Position numbers and translations under genes: made by a program. This document shows positions 36,889 to 48,704 of a stretch of 64,000 bases of DNA, piece after piece. Origin of the DNA: Enterobacter wuhouensis (GTDB lineage: Bacteria; Pseudomonadota; Gammaproteobacteria; Enterobacterales; Enterobacteriaceae); the NCBI RefSeq assembly GCF_004331265.1, contig NZ_SJOO01000004.1, forward strand, positions 483,378 through 547,377, in the 5' to 3' direction. Position 1 is the stretch's first letter. The number at the start of each line of letters is the position of its first letter. Below the pieces are notes generated by a model. That model was not told where the DNA came from. It did not search any database and saw only the letters and a program-made list of their open reading frames with translations.

Positions 36889-39800
36889 GTGCGCCCGATT
36901 ATCGTACTACTGATGGCCTGGTGCCTCAGCATGGGGGCGTACGCAGCGACAGCCCCCGACGCCAAACAGATAACCCAGGAGCTGGAGCAGGCCAAGGCGG
37001 CGAAACCCGCACAGCCGGAGACCGTCGAGTCGCTCCAGTCTGCCCTGAACGCGCTTGAGGAGCGAAAAGGCTCGCTCGAGCGCGCTCAGCAATATCAGCA
37101 GGTTATCGACAACTTCCCAAAACTCTCCCAAACGCTACGCTCGCAGCTGAATAACCTGCGCGACGAACCGCGCGATGTTCCTGCAGGCTTAACCTCCGAT
37201 GCGCTAAACCAGGAGATCCTGCAGGTCAGCAGCCAGCTTCTGGAAAAGAGCCGCCTGGCGCAGCAGGAACAGGAGCGCGCGCGTGAAATCGCCGACTCGC
37301 TTAGCCAGCTTCCTCAGCAGCAAACCGACGCCCGCCGCCAGCTAAACGAGGTGGAACGTCGCGTTGGCACGCAGTCCGGCAATTCGGCACAGAGCCAGGC
37401 GCAAAATCTTGGAATTCAGGCTGAATCTGCCCGGCTTAAAGCGCTGGTCGATGAACTTGAGCTGGCACAGCTTTCGGCCAATAACCGTCAGGAGCTGTCG
37501 CGCATGCGCGCCGAGCTGGCGCAAAAGCAGAGCGAGCAGCTTGATGCGTATCTTCAGGCCCTGCGTAATCAGCTGAACAGCCAGCGCCAGCGTGAAGCCG
37601 AACGTGCGCTGGAGAGTACAGAACTGCTCGCAGAAAACAGCGAAAACCTGCCTGCCGGGATTAACGAGCAATTCCGGGTTAACCGCGAACTTTCTGCCGC
37701 GCTGAACCAGCAGGCGCAGCGCATGGATCTGGTGGCCTCCCAGCAGCGTCAGGCGACCAATCAAACGTTGCAGGTGCGTCAGGCGTTAAACACCCTGCGC
37801 GAACAGTCACAGTGGCTGGGATCGTCCAACCTTCTCGGCGAAGCGTTGCGCGCTCAGGTTGCCCGCCTGCCGGAGATGCCGAAGCCGCAGCAGCTCGATA
37901 CCGAAATGGCACAGCTGCGCGTTCAGCGCCTGCATTTTGAAGATCTTCTCAACAAGCAGCCGCAAATCCGCCAGATCCGTCAGGCGGACGGTCAGCCGCT
38001 CACCGCTGAGCAAAACCGTATTCTTGAAGCCCAGCTGCGTACCCAGCGTGAACTGCTGAATTCCCTCCTGCAGGGCGGCGATACGCTGATACTGGAGCTG
38101 ACGAAGCTGAAAGTGTCGAACAGCCAGCTGGAGGATGCGCTGAAAGAGGTCAACGAGGCAACGCACCGTTACCTCTTCTGGACGTCCGACGTGCGTCCAA
38201 TGACCTTCTCGTGGCCGATAGAGATTGTGCAGGACCTGCGCCGGCTGATTTCACTCGACACCTTCAGCCAGCTGGGTCAGGCCAGCGTGATGATGATCAC
38301 CAGCAAGGAGACCATCTTCCCGCTGCTGGGGGCGCTGATCCTTGTCGGGTTCAGCATTTACTCCCGCAGACACTTCACGCGCTTTCTGGAACGCTCCAGC
38401 GCGCGCGTGGGCAAAGTGACGCAGGACCATTTCTGGCTGACGCTACGCACCGTATTCTGGTCGATTCTGGTGGCCTCACCGCTGCCGGTGCTGTGGATGA
38501 CGCTGGGATACGGCCTGCGCGAAGCCTGGCCCTTCCCGCTTGCCGTGGCCATTGGCGATGGCGTCACCGCCACCGTACCGCTGCTGTGGGTAGTGATGAT
38601 TTGCGCCACCTTTGCGCGTCCTAACGGCCTGTTCGTTGCCCACTTTGGCTGGCCGCGCAGCCGCGTCGCGCGCGGTATGCGTTACTACCTGATGAGTATC
38701 GGCCTGATTGTGCCGCTCATAATGGCGCTGATTATGTTTGATAACCTCAACGACCGTGAATTCTCCGGCTCGCTGGGGCGTCTGTGCTTTATGTTGATAT
38801 GCGGCGCGCTGGCGATGGTGAAACTCAGCCTTAAGCGCGCCGGAATACCGCTCTATCTGGATAAAACCGGCAGCGGCGATAACATGTTTAACCGCCTGCT
38901 GTGGAACCTGATGCTTTCCGCACCGTTGGTCGCGATTCTGGCGGCAGCCGTGGGCTATCTGGCGACGGCGCAGGCGCTGCTGGCGCGCCTGGAGACCTCC
39001 GTCGCCATCTGGTTCCTGCTGCTGGTGATCTACCATGTTATCCGCCGTGGAATGCTTATCCAGCGTCGCCGCCTGGCGTTCGATCGCGCCAAACACCGCC
39101 GGGCGGAAATTCTCGCCCAGCGTGCGCGGGGCGAAGAAGAGCCAAACCACGTCAACAGTACGGAAGGGGCAACGGATGCCGATGAGGTCGAAATCGATCT
39201 GGATGCTATCAGCACCCAGTCATTGCGGCTGGTGCGCTCCATCCTGATGCTGGTTGCCCTGCTGTCGGTGATCTTCCTGTGGTCGGAGATCCACTCCGCG
39301 TTTGGCTTCCTTGAGAACATTTCGCTGTGGGACGTAACGTCGACGGTGCAGGGTGTTGAAAGCCTGGAGCCTATTACGCTGGGTGCGGTGCTGATCGCTA
39401 TTCTGGTACTGATTATCACCACCCAGCTGGTGCGAAACTTCCCGGCGCTGCTTGAGCTGGCGCTCCTGCAGCATCTGGATTTAACCCCCGGCACGGGCTA
39501 CGCCATTACCACCATCACCAAGTATCTGATCATGCTGTTTGGGGGGCTGGTAGGCTTCTCGATGATTGGTATCGAGTGGTCAAAACTGCAGTGGCTGGTC
39601 GCGGCCCTGACCGTCGGCCTGGGCTTTGGTCTGCAGGAGATCTTCGCCAACTTCGTTTCCGGCCTGATCATCCTGTTTGAAAAACCCATACGCATTGGCG
39701 ACACGGTGACCATTCGCGATCTGACCGGTAGCGTCACCAAAATCAACACCCGCGCCACCACCATCAGCGACTGGGACCGTAAAGAGATCATCGTGCCGAA

Positions 39801-40212
39801 CAAAGCGTTCATCACCGAGCAGTTTATCAACTGGTCGCTGTCCGACTCCGTCACGCGCGTGGTGCTTACCGTACCGGCGCCGTCGGATGCAAACAGCGAA
39901 GAGGTGACGCAGATACTGTATACCGCGGCAGAGCGCTGCTCGCTGGTGATCGACAACCCGGCGCCGGAAGTGTTCCTGGTCGACCTGCAGCAGGGGATTC
40001 AGATTTTCGAGCTGCGTATCTATGCCGCCGAGATGGGACACCGTATGCCGTTGCGCCATGAGATCCACCAGCTGATTCTGGCTGGCTTCCGCGAGCACGG
40101 AATTGATATGCCGTTCCCACCGTTCCAGATGCGTCTGGAAAGTCTGGGGGGGAATAAAATGGGAAGGACGATCTCGTCCTCAGGACGTAAACGTTCGGCA
40201 GGAAGTTTGTAG
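36889..40212 (+). CDS. mscM: Miniconductance mechanosensitive channel MscM
   Basis: The GTG at 36889 gives 1,107 residues, the full E. coli length. Signal peptide (RPIIVLLMAWCLSMGAYA) and a long periplasmic coiled-coil (about residues 20-470) are followed by many membrane helices. The C-terminal MscS domain has the pore helix GLGFGLQEIFANFVSGLIIL and the beta domain FEKPIRIGDTVTI. It opens under osmotic down-shock. The frame-internal ATG at 36844 would overlap psd and lacks a signal peptide. Confidence 0.95.
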   Translation: MRPIIVLLMAWCLSMGAYAATAPDAKQITQELEQAKAAKPAQPETVESLQSALNALEERKGSLERAQQYQQVIDNFPKLSQTLRSQLNNLRDEPRDVPAGLTSDALNQEILQVSSQLLEKSRLAQQEQERAREIADSLSQLPQQQTDARRQLNEVERRVGTQSGNSAQSQAQNLGIQAESARLKALVDELELAQLSANNRQELSRMRAELAQKQSEQLDAYLQALRNQLNSQRQREAERALESTELLAENSENLPAGINEQFRVNRELSAALNQQAQRMDLVASQQRQATNQTLQVRQALNTLREQSQWLGSSNLLGEALRAQVARLPEMPKPQQLDTEMAQLRVQRLHFEDLLNKQPQIRQIRQADGQPLTAEQNRILEAQLRTQRELLNSLLQGGDTLILELTKLKVSNSQLEDALKEVNEATHRYLFWTSDVRPMTFSWPIEIVQDLRRLISLDTFSQLGQASVMMITSKETIFPLLGALILVGFSIYSRRHFTRFLERSSARVGKVTQDHFWLTLRTVFWSILVASPLPVLWMTLGYGLREAWPFPLAVAIGDGVTATVPLLWVVMICATFARPNGLFVAHFGWPRSRVARGMRYYLMSIGLIVPLIMALIMFDNLNDREFSGSLGRLCFMLICGALAMVKLSLKRAGIPLYLDKTGSGDNMFNRLLWNLMLSAPLVAILAAAVGYLATAQALLARLETSVAIWFLLLVIYHVIRRGMLIQRRRLAFDRAKHRRAEILAQRARGEEEPNHVNSTEGATDADEVEIDLDAISTQSLRLVRSILMLVALLSVIFLWSEIHSAFGFLENISLWDVTSTVQGVESLEPITLGAVLIAILVLIITTQLVRNFPALLELALLQHLDLTPGTGYAITTITKYLIMLFGGLVGFSMIGIEWSKLQWLVAALTVGLGFGLQEIFANFVSGLIILFEKPIRIGDTVTIRDLTGSVTKINTRATTISDWDRKEIIVPNKAFITEQFINWSLSDSVTRVVLTVPAPSDANSEEVTQILYTAAERCSLVIDNPAPEVFLVDLQQGIQIFELRIYAAEMGHRMPLRHEIHQLILAGFREHGIDMPFPPFQMRLESLGGNKMGRTISSSGRKRSAGSL

Positions 40213-40217
40213 CTCAG

Positions 40218-40244
40218 AGCCCTCCCATTCGGGAGGGCTTTTTT
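40218..40244 (+). terminator. Terminator after mscM
   Basis: AGCCCTCCC and GGGAGGGCT arms (40218-40226, 40231-40239) with ATTC loop, then six T. It closes psd-mscM just before the convergent yjeM. Confidence 0.9.
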
Positions 40245-40249
40245 ATGCA

Positions 40250-41739
40250 CTACGCGACGTTCACCGCGAAGGCCGTCGAGCGCCGACGGTAATTCTCATA
40301 AATCCCCATCGCCAGCAGCGAGAAGAAGATCGGGCCACCGACCATCCACAGCGCGCTGTTCCAGTCATTTGCCTCAATGACCGGCTGAATAACGGTAAAG
40401 ATATTCGCGAATGCGACCACCAGCACCACCACCGTCGTCGCCAGCAGCGTTGTCACGCGGGTTTTGAAAATCACAAACGGACGCTCCAGATCCTGCTTCG
40501 CCTTGAAGAAGGGGAATGCCAGCGTCAGGAAAAGGTAAGGCAGCGTCATTGACACGTTCGCCATCAGGGTCAGCTTGTTGTAAAACGCAGACGCCGTATC
40601 CCCGCCAAACGACACCAGCAGGATAAATACGCAGACCAGCAAACACTGCATCCACATGGCGTTAGCGGGCATCCCGGCGGTATTCAGCTGCGTCATGCGC
40701 GCTGGCCACAGCGCTCTAGGCGTGCCCTGAATGATGGCTTTCAGCGGGGAGTAGATGAGCGTAAAGAACGCGCCGGTATAGGCAAGGAACATCGACAGTC
40801 CGGTGATACGCGCAAACCAAACGCCCATCACCGCCGCTGCATCCGGCGTCAGGTTCATCGCCTGCCCCAGCGTCATTCCCAGGCTTTTCATCAGCACGTA
40901 GGTAATGTTGCCAAGGTTGGTGGTGTTATTGCTCAATACCTGCTGCCAGTTGGTGCTGACTCCCCACAGGAAAATCGCCAGTGAATAGCCGATTGAGATA
41001 ACAATGGCCGCAAAAATGATCCCTTTGGCAAAATTCTTTTCCGGGTTTTCCGTCTTATCGACCAGGCCGCCCACGGCTTCGATACCGCCATAGGCAAAGA
41101 TGGCAAACACCACAAAGGAGAGCATGGCAAGGCCAGACTGATAGCTCGGATTAGGGGATGAAACGAAATTCACCTCCTGCGCAAAATGCCCGCCGTTCAG
41201 GCACAGAATGGCGATGCTCACCAGCAGAAGAACCAGGTTCAGGCACATCACAGAGATGCCGCCCACGGCGGTGATCCGGGCAATTTTGTTGATGCCCTTA
41301 GACGCCACCAGCGTTACCACAACCATCCAGCACACTGCCAGAATGCCCACGACCTGCGTGGAGCTGAGGCCAGCCAGCGACCAGACCTGAGTTTTATCGG
41401 CAAGGTCGAGAACGGAACCCAGACTTTTGCAGCCGTGCTCACCATCCAGACGACGTAGGAGGAGAACCACATAAAGGTGCCAATAAACGCATAGCGCGGG
41501 CCAATGCTGTTATTCATCCACGAGTAGATGCCGCCCTCTTCTTTCCGATAGGCCGACCCCATTTCCGCCATCATCAGCGCGAACGGGATAAAGAAGAACA
41601 GCGCAGAGACGATATAAAACGGCGTCGCGCTGTAGCCCATCAAATAGAAGGCAGACGGGCTATTGGCGAAGCCAAAAACTGATGTGAAGATCATCAGGAT
41701 GAGCCCGGTAAGGGTCATCTTTTTGAGTGAGTGAGACAT
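40250..41739 (-). pseudogene. yjeM: yjeM, APC-family amino-acid transporter, frameshifted
   Basis: Two overlapping frames carry one transporter. The first (41739 down) gives MSHSLKKMTLTGLILMIFTSV up to KVWVPFST, then wrong-frame residues. From about 41401 the second frame resumes with ADKTQVWSLAGLSSTQVVG and stays in register to the end (YRRRSTAFAVNVA). E. coli YjeM is 500 residues and has STFVFGAD where this sequence joins. The difference fits a 10-base loss at about 41402. The rest of the coding sequence looks well preserved, so the loss is recent or a sequence error. The substrate is unknown. Confidence 0.85.
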
Positions 41740-41900
41740 ATAACCATCCGAAGGAGAATTAAGCTGCGCGGATGGTAGCAGATGACCAGACAGAAATTGT
41801 GGCTATGCGAGGCAAACTAAGAAAAAGGCCTGTGTATAGAGAAATTGGCAGTTTTTAATGTTGCCGTGCGGAAATGGAAAGGTTAATTGACAGGAATGGC

Positions 41901-41937
41901 AGGCCGGGTAAGCGCAGCGCCACCCGGCCTTTTTTTA
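41901..41937. repeat. REP element between epmA and yjeM
   Basis: GGCCGGGT and ACCCGGCC arms around an AGCGCAGCGC centre, with a T-tract on the plus strand. It fits the enterobacterial REP class seen again at 48705-48781 and 56611. The gap 41740-41934 otherwise holds the yjeM promoter region. Confidence 0.8.
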
Positions 41938-42912
41938 GGCGCGATCGACCGTAAAGGCTATCACGTCGCCAAGCTGCTCGGCATTCAGCGCCAGCATCAC
42001 CAGACGATCTACGCCCAGCGCCACGCCGGAGCAGTCCGGCAGGCCGGCTTTTAAGGCTTCCAGCAGGTTGGTATCGATCGGCTGCTGGGGCAGGCCGCGG
42101 GCATTACGCTTGCGGTTATCCTGCTCAAAACGCTGCTGCTGTTCGCGCGCGTCGGTCAGCTCGTGGAAGCCGTTCGCCAGCTCGATGCCTTTGTAATAGA
42201 CCTCAAAACGCTCTGCGACACGATGATCTTCGGTACTGATCTGCGCCAGTGACGCCTGGCTTGCCGGGAAGTGATAGACAAACGTCGGACGATCCTTGCC
42301 AATCTGCGGTTCCACGCCAAAGGTAAACAGCAGCTGCAGCAGCGTATCGCGGTCCTCTTCGGTATCCGCCACGTTGCTCAGATCGAGCTTTGCCGCCACG
42401 TCACGCAGCTGGGCTTTGTCCGCCGACAGCGGGTCGATTTCCAGATGACGCTGGAAAGCCTGCTGATAAGAGAGTGTTTCCGCTTCTGAGCAGTCCAGCA
42501 CCTGCTGCAGCAGATCGTCCACCTCGTTCATCAGGCGGTACATATCGTAATGCGGACGATACCACTCCAGCATGGTGAATTCCGGGTTGTGGTGACGGCC
42601 CATCTCTTCATTACGGAAGCTGCGGCACAACTGGTACACCGGGCCACAGCCCGCCGCCAGCAGGCGCTTCATGTGGTATTCCGGGCTGGTCATCAGATAC
42701 AAATTCATACCCTGAGAATGGCCAGGGCCAACAAAACGGGTTTCAAACGGGACCAGATGAATATCCGTTACCGTTGCCTGACTCATGCACGGGGTTTCCA
42801 CCTCCAGGACGCCGCGATCGGCAAAAAAGCGGCGAATTTCCGCCATGATTGCCGCGCGTTTTAGCAGGTTAGGGATGGATGCGCTCGGCTGCCAGGTGGC
42901 CGTTTCGCTCAT
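41935..42912 (-). CDS. epmA: EF-P (R)-beta-lysyltransferase EpmA
   Basis: The ATG at 42912 gives the standard 325 residues ([20 protein letters not shown]). It is a class II lysyl-tRNA-synthetase core without anticodon-binding domain: motif 2 [17 protein letters not shown], motif 3 [14 protein letters not shown]. EpmA attaches beta-lysine (made by EpmB) to Lys34 of EF-P. All three genes are in this window. Confidence 0.96.
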   Translation of the reverse strand: MSETATWQPSASIPNLLKRAAIMAEIRRFFADRGVLEVETPCMSQATVTDIHLVPFETRFVGPGHSQGMNLYLMTSPEYHMKRLLAAGCGPVYQLCRSFRNEEMGRHHNPEFTMLEWYRPHYDMYRLMNEVDDLLQQVLDCSEAETLSYQQAFQRHLEIDPLSADKAQLRDVAAKLDLSNVADTEEDRDTLLQLLFTFGVEPQIGKDRPTFVYHFPASQASLAQISTEDHRVAERFEVYYKGIELANGFHELTDAREQQQRFEQDNRKRNARGLPQQPIDTNLLEALKAGLPDCSGVALGVDRLVMLALNAEQLGDVIAFTVDRA

Positions 42913-43071
42913 GAGTTTTTCTCCGATTTCAGACAAGGGCACGAAGTCTACTCGTTAGCAGTGGCGGAGACAAATTTTGCGCAGTAAAAGCCCCATATTC
43001 ATCATGACGAAAAATAACGTGACGGAATTCATCAATCACGATGATAAATCAGCGCACAGAACAGCAAAAAA

Positions 43072-43113
43072 ATCGAACACGTCAAATTTCCCCGACATCC
43101 ATACGGTTATACT
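43072..43113 (+). promoter_or_regulatory. frdABCD promoter with candidate FNR site
   Basis: A -10 TATACT lies at 43108-43113. An FNR-like dyad ATCGA-ACAC-GTCAA (43072-43085) is centred about 41 bp before the expected start site. Only the GTCAA half matches the FNR consensus well, as in E. coli frd. The 310 bp gap between epmA and frdA holds this control region and an AT-rich upstream part. Confidence 0.5.
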
Positions 43114-43222
43114 CTTTTACCCATAAAGGAGCAGTGGAAACGCTTTCGCAATCGTCCGTTCGGGCAGCTGAACTACCTTTAGTTCTACGCGTTGCGGAAA
43201 AACAAAAATCTGGAGGAATGTC

Positions 43223-45013
43223 GTGCAAACTTTTCAAGCCGATCTTGCCGTTATAGGCGCTGGCGGAGCTGGATTACGTGCTGCGATTGCTGCAGCACAG
43301 GCTAATCCGAACGCTAAAATCGCACTGATTTCAAAAGTCTATCCGATGCGCAGCCACACGGTTGCTGCAGAAGGAGGGTCCGCCGCCGTTGCGCAGGATC
43401 ATGACAGCTTCGAATACCATTTTCACGACACGGTTGCAGGGGGCGACTGGCTTTGCGAACAGGATGTCGTTGACTACTTCGTGCATCATTGCCCAACGGA
43501 AATGACCCAGCTTGAACAGTGGGGATGTCCGTGGAGCCGCCGTCCGGACGGCAGCGTCAACGTTCGCCGCTTCGGCGGAATGAAGATTGAACGCACCTGG
43601 TTCGCCGCCGATAAGACTGGCTTCCACATGCTGCACACGCTGTTCCAGACCTCCCTTCAGTTCCCACAAATTCAACGCTTTGACGAGCACTTCGTGCTCG
43701 ACATTCTGGTCGACGACGGTGAGGCGCGCGGCCTGGTGGCGATGAACATGATGGAAGGCACGCTTGTCCAGATCCGCGCGAAAGCCGTGGTGATGGCAAC
43801 CGGCGGCGCGGGCCGCGTGTACCGCTACAACACCAACGGCGGCATCGTTACCGGTGACGGCATGGGCATGGCGCTGAGCCACGGCGTGCCGCTGCGCGAT
43901 ATGGAGTTCGTGCAGTATCACCCAACCGGCCTGCCGGGCTCCGGCATTCTGATGACGGAAGGCTGCCGCGGTGAAGGCGGTATTCTGGTTAACAAAAACG
44001 GCTACCGCTATCTGCAGGATTACGGCATGGGCCCGGAAACCCCGCTCGGCGAGCCGAAGAACAAATACATGGAGCTCGGCCCGCGCGACAAAGTGTCCCA
44101 GGCCTTCTGGCACGAGTGGCGCAAGGGCAACACCATCTCCACGCCCCGCGGGGATGTGGTTCACCTCGACCTGCGCCACCTCGGCGAGAAAAAACTGCTG
44201 GAGCGTCTGCCGTTCATCTGCGAGCTGGCGAAAGCCTACGTGGGCGTCGATCCGGTGAAAGAGCCGATTCCGGTACGTCCAACCGCGCACTACACCATGG
44301 GCGGTATCGAAACCGACCAGCAGTGTGAAACCCGCATCAAAGGTCTGTTCGCCGTGGGTGAATGTTCTTCCGTAGGCCTGCACGGCGCGAACCGTCTGGG
44401 CTCTAACTCGCTGGCTGAGCTGGTCGTCTTTGGCCGTATGGCGGGCGAACGCGCGATGGAGCGTGCCGCAACGGCGGGCGAAGCCAACGGTGCCGCGCTG
44501 GATGCGCAGGTCGCAGACGTTGAAAAACGCCTGAAGGACCTGGTGAATCAGGAAGGCAACGAAAACTGGTCGAAGATCCGCGACGAGATGGGTCTGTCGA
44601 TGGAGGAAGGCTGCGGTATCTACCGTACGCCGGAGCTGATGCAGAAAACCGTCGACAAGCTGGCGGAGCTGCAGGAGCGCTTCAAGCGCGTGCGTATCAC
44701 CGATACCTCCAGCGTATTCAACACCGACCTGCTCTACACCATCGAGCTGGGCCACGGCCTGAACGTCGCGGAATGTATGACGCACTCTGCGCTGGCGCGT
44801 AAAGAGTCGCGTGGAGCCCACCAGCGTCTGGACGAAGGCTGTACCGAACGTGACGACGTCAATTTCCTGAAACACACCCTCGCCTGGCGCGATGCGGATG
44901 GCACAACCCGTCTGGACTACAGCGACGTGAAAATCACCACGCTGCCACCGGCGAAACGCGTGTACGGTGCAGAAGCAGAAGCCGCCGAGAAGAAGGAGAA
45001 GGCGAATGGCTGA
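43223..45013 (+). CDS. frdA: Fumarate reductase flavoprotein subunit
   Basis: A GTG at 43223 after TGGAGGAAT gives 596 residues. FAD-binding [16 protein letters not shown], the covalent-flavin histidine in [14 protein letters not shown], and active-site [21 protein letters not shown] and [11 protein letters not shown] are all present. It reduces fumarate to succinate in anaerobic respiration. It heads frdABCD and overlaps frdB by 8 bp. aspA and dcuA in this window supply fumarate. Confidence 0.98.
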   Translation: MQTFQADLAVIGAGGAGLRAAIAAAQANPNAKIALISKVYPMRSHTVAAEGGSAAVAQDHDSFEYHFHDTVAGGDWLCEQDVVDYFVHHCPTEMTQLEQWGCPWSRRPDGSVNVRRFGGMKIERTWFAADKTGFHMLHTLFQTSLQFPQIQRFDEHFVLDILVDDGEARGLVAMNMMEGTLVQIRAKAVVMATGGAGRVYRYNTNGGIVTGDGMGMALSHGVPLRDMEFVQYHPTGLPGSGILMTEGCRGEGGILVNKNGYRYLQDYGMGPETPLGEPKNKYMELGPRDKVSQAFWHEWRKGNTISTPRGDVVHLDLRHLGEKKLLERLPFICELAKAYVGVDPVKEPIPVRPTAHYTMGGIETDQQCETRIKGLFAVGECSSVGLHGANRLGSNSLAELVVFGRMAGERAMERAATAGEANGAALDAQVADVEKRLKDLVNQEGNENWSKIRDEMGLSMEEGCGIYRTPELMQKTVDKLAELQERFKRVRITDTSSVFNTDLLYTIELGHGLNVAECMTHSALARKESRGAHQRLDEGCTERDDVNFLKHTLAWRDADGTTRLDYSDVKITTLPPAKRVYGAEAEAAEKKEKANG

Positions 45014-45740
45014 GATGCAAAAGATGAAAGTCGAAGTGGTGCGCTACAACCCGGAAGTGGACGCCGCACCGCACAGCGCTTTCTATGAAGTGCCTTATGA
45101 CGAGCAAACCTCCCTGCTGGATGCGCTCGGCTACATTAAAGATAACCTGGCGCCAGACCTGAGCTACCGCTGGTCCTGCCGCATGGCGATCTGCGGCTCC
45201 TGCGGCATGATGGTCAACAAGGTGCCCAAGCTGGCGTGTAAAACCTTCCTGCGTGAGTACACGAAAGGCATCAAGGTTGAAGCGTTGGGGAACTTCCCGA
45301 TTGAGCGCGATCTGGTGGTCGACATGACCCACTTTATCGAAAGTCTCGAAGCCATTAAGCCGTACATCATTGGCAACTCGCGTACGCCGGACCAGGGTCC
45401 AAACACCCAGACGCCTGCGCAGATGGCGAAGTATCATCAGTTTTCCGGCTGCATCAACTGCGGCCTGTGCTACGCCGCGTGTCCGCAGTTTGGCCTGAAC
45501 AAGGAGTTCATCGGCCCGGCCGCCATTACCCTGGCGCACCGCTATAACGAAGACAGCCGAGACCACGGTAAAAAAGAACGCATGGCGCAGCTTAACAGCC
45601 AGAACGGCGTCTGGAGCTGTACTTTCGTGGGCTATTGCTCCGAAGTCTGTCCGAAGCACGTCGACCCGGCTGCCGCCATTCAGCAGGGTAAAGTGGAAAG
45701 CTCGAAAGACTTTCTTATCGCGACCCTGAAACCACGCTAA
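45006..45740 (+). CDS. frdB: Fumarate reductase iron-sulfur subunit
   Basis: The ATG at 45006 gives 244 residues. The 2Fe-2S domain has [21 protein letters not shown]. The C-terminal domain carries the 4Fe-4S and 3Fe-4S clusters in [13 protein letters not shown] and [11 protein letters not shown]. It moves electrons from menaquinol at FrdCD to FrdA. Confidence 0.98.
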   Translation: MAEMQKMKVEVVRYNPEVDAAPHSAFYEVPYDEQTSLLDALGYIKDNLAPDLSYRWSCRMAICGSCGMMVNKVPKLACKTFLREYTKGIKVEALGNFPIERDLVVDMTHFIESLEAIKPYIIGNSRTPDQGPNTQTPAQMAKYHQFSGCINCGLCYAACPQFGLNKEFIGPAAITLAHRYNEDSRDHGKKERMAQLNSQNGVWSCTFVGYCSEVCPKHVDPAAAIQQGKVESSKDFLIATLKPR

Positions 45741-45750
45741 GGAGTGCATG

Positions 45751-46146
45751 ATGACGACTAAACGCAAGGCCTATGTGCGGCCAATGCCGTCCACCTGGTG
45801 GAAGAAGCTGCCGTTTTATCGCTTCTATATGCTGCGTGAAGGCACGGCGGTTCCGGCTGTATGGTTCAGCCTTGAGCTGATGTATGGGGTTTTCGCCCTC
45901 AAACACGGTCCGGAAACCTGGGCCAGCTTTGTCGGTTTCCTGCAAAATCCGATCATCGTTGTGCTGAACCTGATCGTGCTCGCGGCCGCGCTGCTTCATA
46001 CCAAAACCTGGTTTGAGCTGGCGCCAAAAGCGGCGAACATCATCGTTAAAGGCGAGAAAATGGGGCCAGAGCCAGTCATTAAAGGGCTTTGGGCGGTGAC
46101 GGCAGTGGTCACTGTGGTCATTCTGTTTGTCGCACTGTTCTGGTAA
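45751..46146 (+). CDS. frdC: Fumarate reductase membrane anchor FrdC
   Basis: The second ATG (45751) gives the standard 131 residues, [20 protein letters not shown]. Three membrane helices follow; the conserved glutamate in [15 protein letters not shown] and the histidine in [14 protein letters not shown] line the quinone site in known structures. Confidence 0.97.
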   Translation: MTTKRKAYVRPMPSTWWKKLPFYRFYMLREGTAVPAVWFSLELMYGVFALKHGPETWASFVGFLQNPIIVVLNLIVLAAALLHTKTWFELAPKAANIIVKGEKMGPEPVIKGLWAVTAVVTVVILFVALFW

Positions 46147-46156
46147 GGAGACTACT

Positions 46157-46516
46157 GTGATCAATCCAAATCCAAAACGCTCTGACGAGCCGGTTTTCTG
46201 GGGCCTGTTCGGCGCAGGCGGCATGTGGAGCGCCATCATCGCACCAGTGATTATTCTGCTGGTGGGGATTATGCTGCCGCTGGGGCTGTTCCCGGGCGAT
46301 GCGCTGGGCTACGAGCGCGTGCTGGCGTTCGCGAGCAGCTTTATCGGCCGCGTGTTCATCTTCCTGATGATCGTCCTGCCGCTGTGGCTGGGCCTGCACC
46401 GTATTCACCATGCGATGCACGATCTAAAAATCCACGTTCCGAACGGTAAGTGGGTGTTTTACGGTCTGGCAACCATCCTGACCGTCGTGACGCTGATTGC
46501 GGTGGTCACTATCTGA
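46157..46516 (+). CDS. frdD: Fumarate reductase membrane anchor FrdD
   Basis: The GTG at 46157, after AAGGAG, gives the standard 119 residues ([21 protein letters not shown]). Three hydrophobic helices; it binds menaquinol with FrdC. An upstream ATG in the same frame (46127) overlaps frdC and is unlikely. Confidence 0.97.
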   Translation: MINPNPKRSDEPVFWGLFGAGGMWSAIIAPVIILLVGIMLPLGLFPGDALGYERVLAFASSFIGRVFIFLMIVLPLWLGLHRIHHAMHDLKIHVPNGKWVFYGLATILTVVTLIAVVTI

Positions 46517-46523
46517 CGCATCT

Positions 46524-46550
46524 GGCCCGCCACCCGGCGGGCCTTTTATT
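46524..46550 (+). terminator. Terminator after frdD
   Basis: GGCCCGCC and GGCGGGCC arms (46524-46531, 46536-46543) then TTTTATTTCT. It occupies the 29 bp between the convergent frdD and ampR stops. Confidence 0.85.
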
Positions 46551-47421
46551 TCTGCATTTTCCCCACCAACCACTGCGCAAACTCGCGCATTGCCGGCGTT
46601 TCTGCCCGTGACTGTAGCCTTGTCAGCCAGTAGCTGCCGAGGTCAATCTGCGTAGCAAACGGCTGCACGATGCGCTCGCTGTTCAACAGATGCGTAAACA
46701 TATCGACAGGGGCGATAGCAATTCCCACGCCCGCCTGAGCAGCCTCAAGCATGGTGACGGACGAATCAAATACCATCACCCGGTGCGTTGGCGACGGCGG
46801 ATGCTCACCCGCCGCCTGCATCCACGCGGTCCACTCGTCGCGTCGATAGGATCGCAGCAGCGTAAACTTCAGGATATCGGCAGAGGCGTGTAGCCTCGCG
46901 GCTATTTCCGGCGTGCACAGGGGCGCCAGCGGCGCAGGGCAAAGAAACTGCGCCTCGGTGCCATGCCACGCGCCACCGCCGTAGCGAATGGTGTAATCCA
47001 GCCCTTCGGCAGCCGGATCGACGCGGTTGTTATGGGTAGAAAGCTGAAGATCGATATGCGGGTAGCAGCGGCGAAAATCATCCAGCAGGGAGAATAAAAT
47101 CCCCGTGGCAAACGTCCCCACGACGCCGACCTTCAGCTTCTCCTGGGCCCGATGGCTGGCAAAGCGATCCAGCATACCGGCAATACGATCGAACGAATCA
47201 TTCAGCACCGGCAGCAGGTTCTCGCCTTCGGTGGTCAACATAAGCCCGCGCGAAACGCGCACGAACAGCCGACAGTTCAGGTGCTGCTCCAGGGCCTTAA
47301 CGTGCTGGCTGATAGCGGAATGGGTCACGTTCAGCTCAATCGCCGCATGCGTAAAGCTGAGATGCCTTGCGGCTGCTTCAAAAGCACGAAGCGAATTTAG
47401 GGGTATATAGCTGCGCGTCAT
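46546..47421 (-). CDS. ampR: LysR-type regulator AmpR
   Basis: The 291-residue LysR protein has the helix-turn-helix SFTHAAIELNVTHSAISQHV (about residues 22-41). Residues known from mutant studies are wild type: Arg86, Gly102, Asp135 (in NNRVDP), Ser221 and Tyr264. AmpR represses ampC when bound to UDP-MurNAc-pentapeptide and activates it when bound to anhydro-muropeptides during beta-lactam stress. It is divergent from ampC over 129 bp. E. coli K-12 lacks it. Confidence 0.95.
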   Translation of the reverse strand: MTRSYIPLNSLRAFEAAARHLSFTHAAIELNVTHSAISQHVKALEQHLNCRLFVRVSRGLMLTTEGENLLPVLNDSFDRIAGMLDRFASHRAQEKLKVGVVGTFATGILFSLLDDFRRCYPHIDLQLSTHNNRVDPAAEGLDYTIRYGGGAWHGTEAQFLCPAPLAPLCTPEIAARLHASADILKFTLLRSYRRDEWTAWMQAAGEHPPSPTHRVMVFDSSVTMLEAAQAGVGIAIAPVDMFTHLLNSERIVQPFATQIDLGSYWLTRLQSRAETPAMREFAQWLVGKMQK

Positions 47422-47447
47422 AGGCCCGTCCGTTAGAAAAATTAACA

Positions 47448-47497
47448 GCTACTGCTAAATTTAACCGTTTGTCAGAGACAGTCAAATCCCACAGACT
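47448..47497 (+). promoter_or_regulatory. ampC promoter and AmpR operator
   Basis: AGCTACTGCTAAATTT (47448-47463) resembles the AmpR-binding core CTGCTAAATTT of Enterobacter and Citrobacter. A -35 TTGTCA lies at 47469-47474, with a weak candidate -10 CAGACT 17 bp on. Confidence 0.6.
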
Positions 47498-47550
47498 ACG
47501 CTCGTCTGATGGGCCCGGAGACTCCCTTTACCTGCTATTACGGAAGATAA

Positions 47551-48696
<1,146 letters not shown>

Positions 48697-48704
48697 TAAA
48701 CATT

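Noticed and set aside
41314..41739. Possible programmed frameshift in yjeM
   Set aside because: No slippery heptamer or downstream structure at the joint, and about ten bases are missing, so a disabling deletion fits better.
43331..44875. 514-codon open frame antisense to frdA
   Set aside because: It mirrors frdA codon bias, has no ribosome-binding site or family resemblance, and its product is rich in the odd composition typical of shadow frames.
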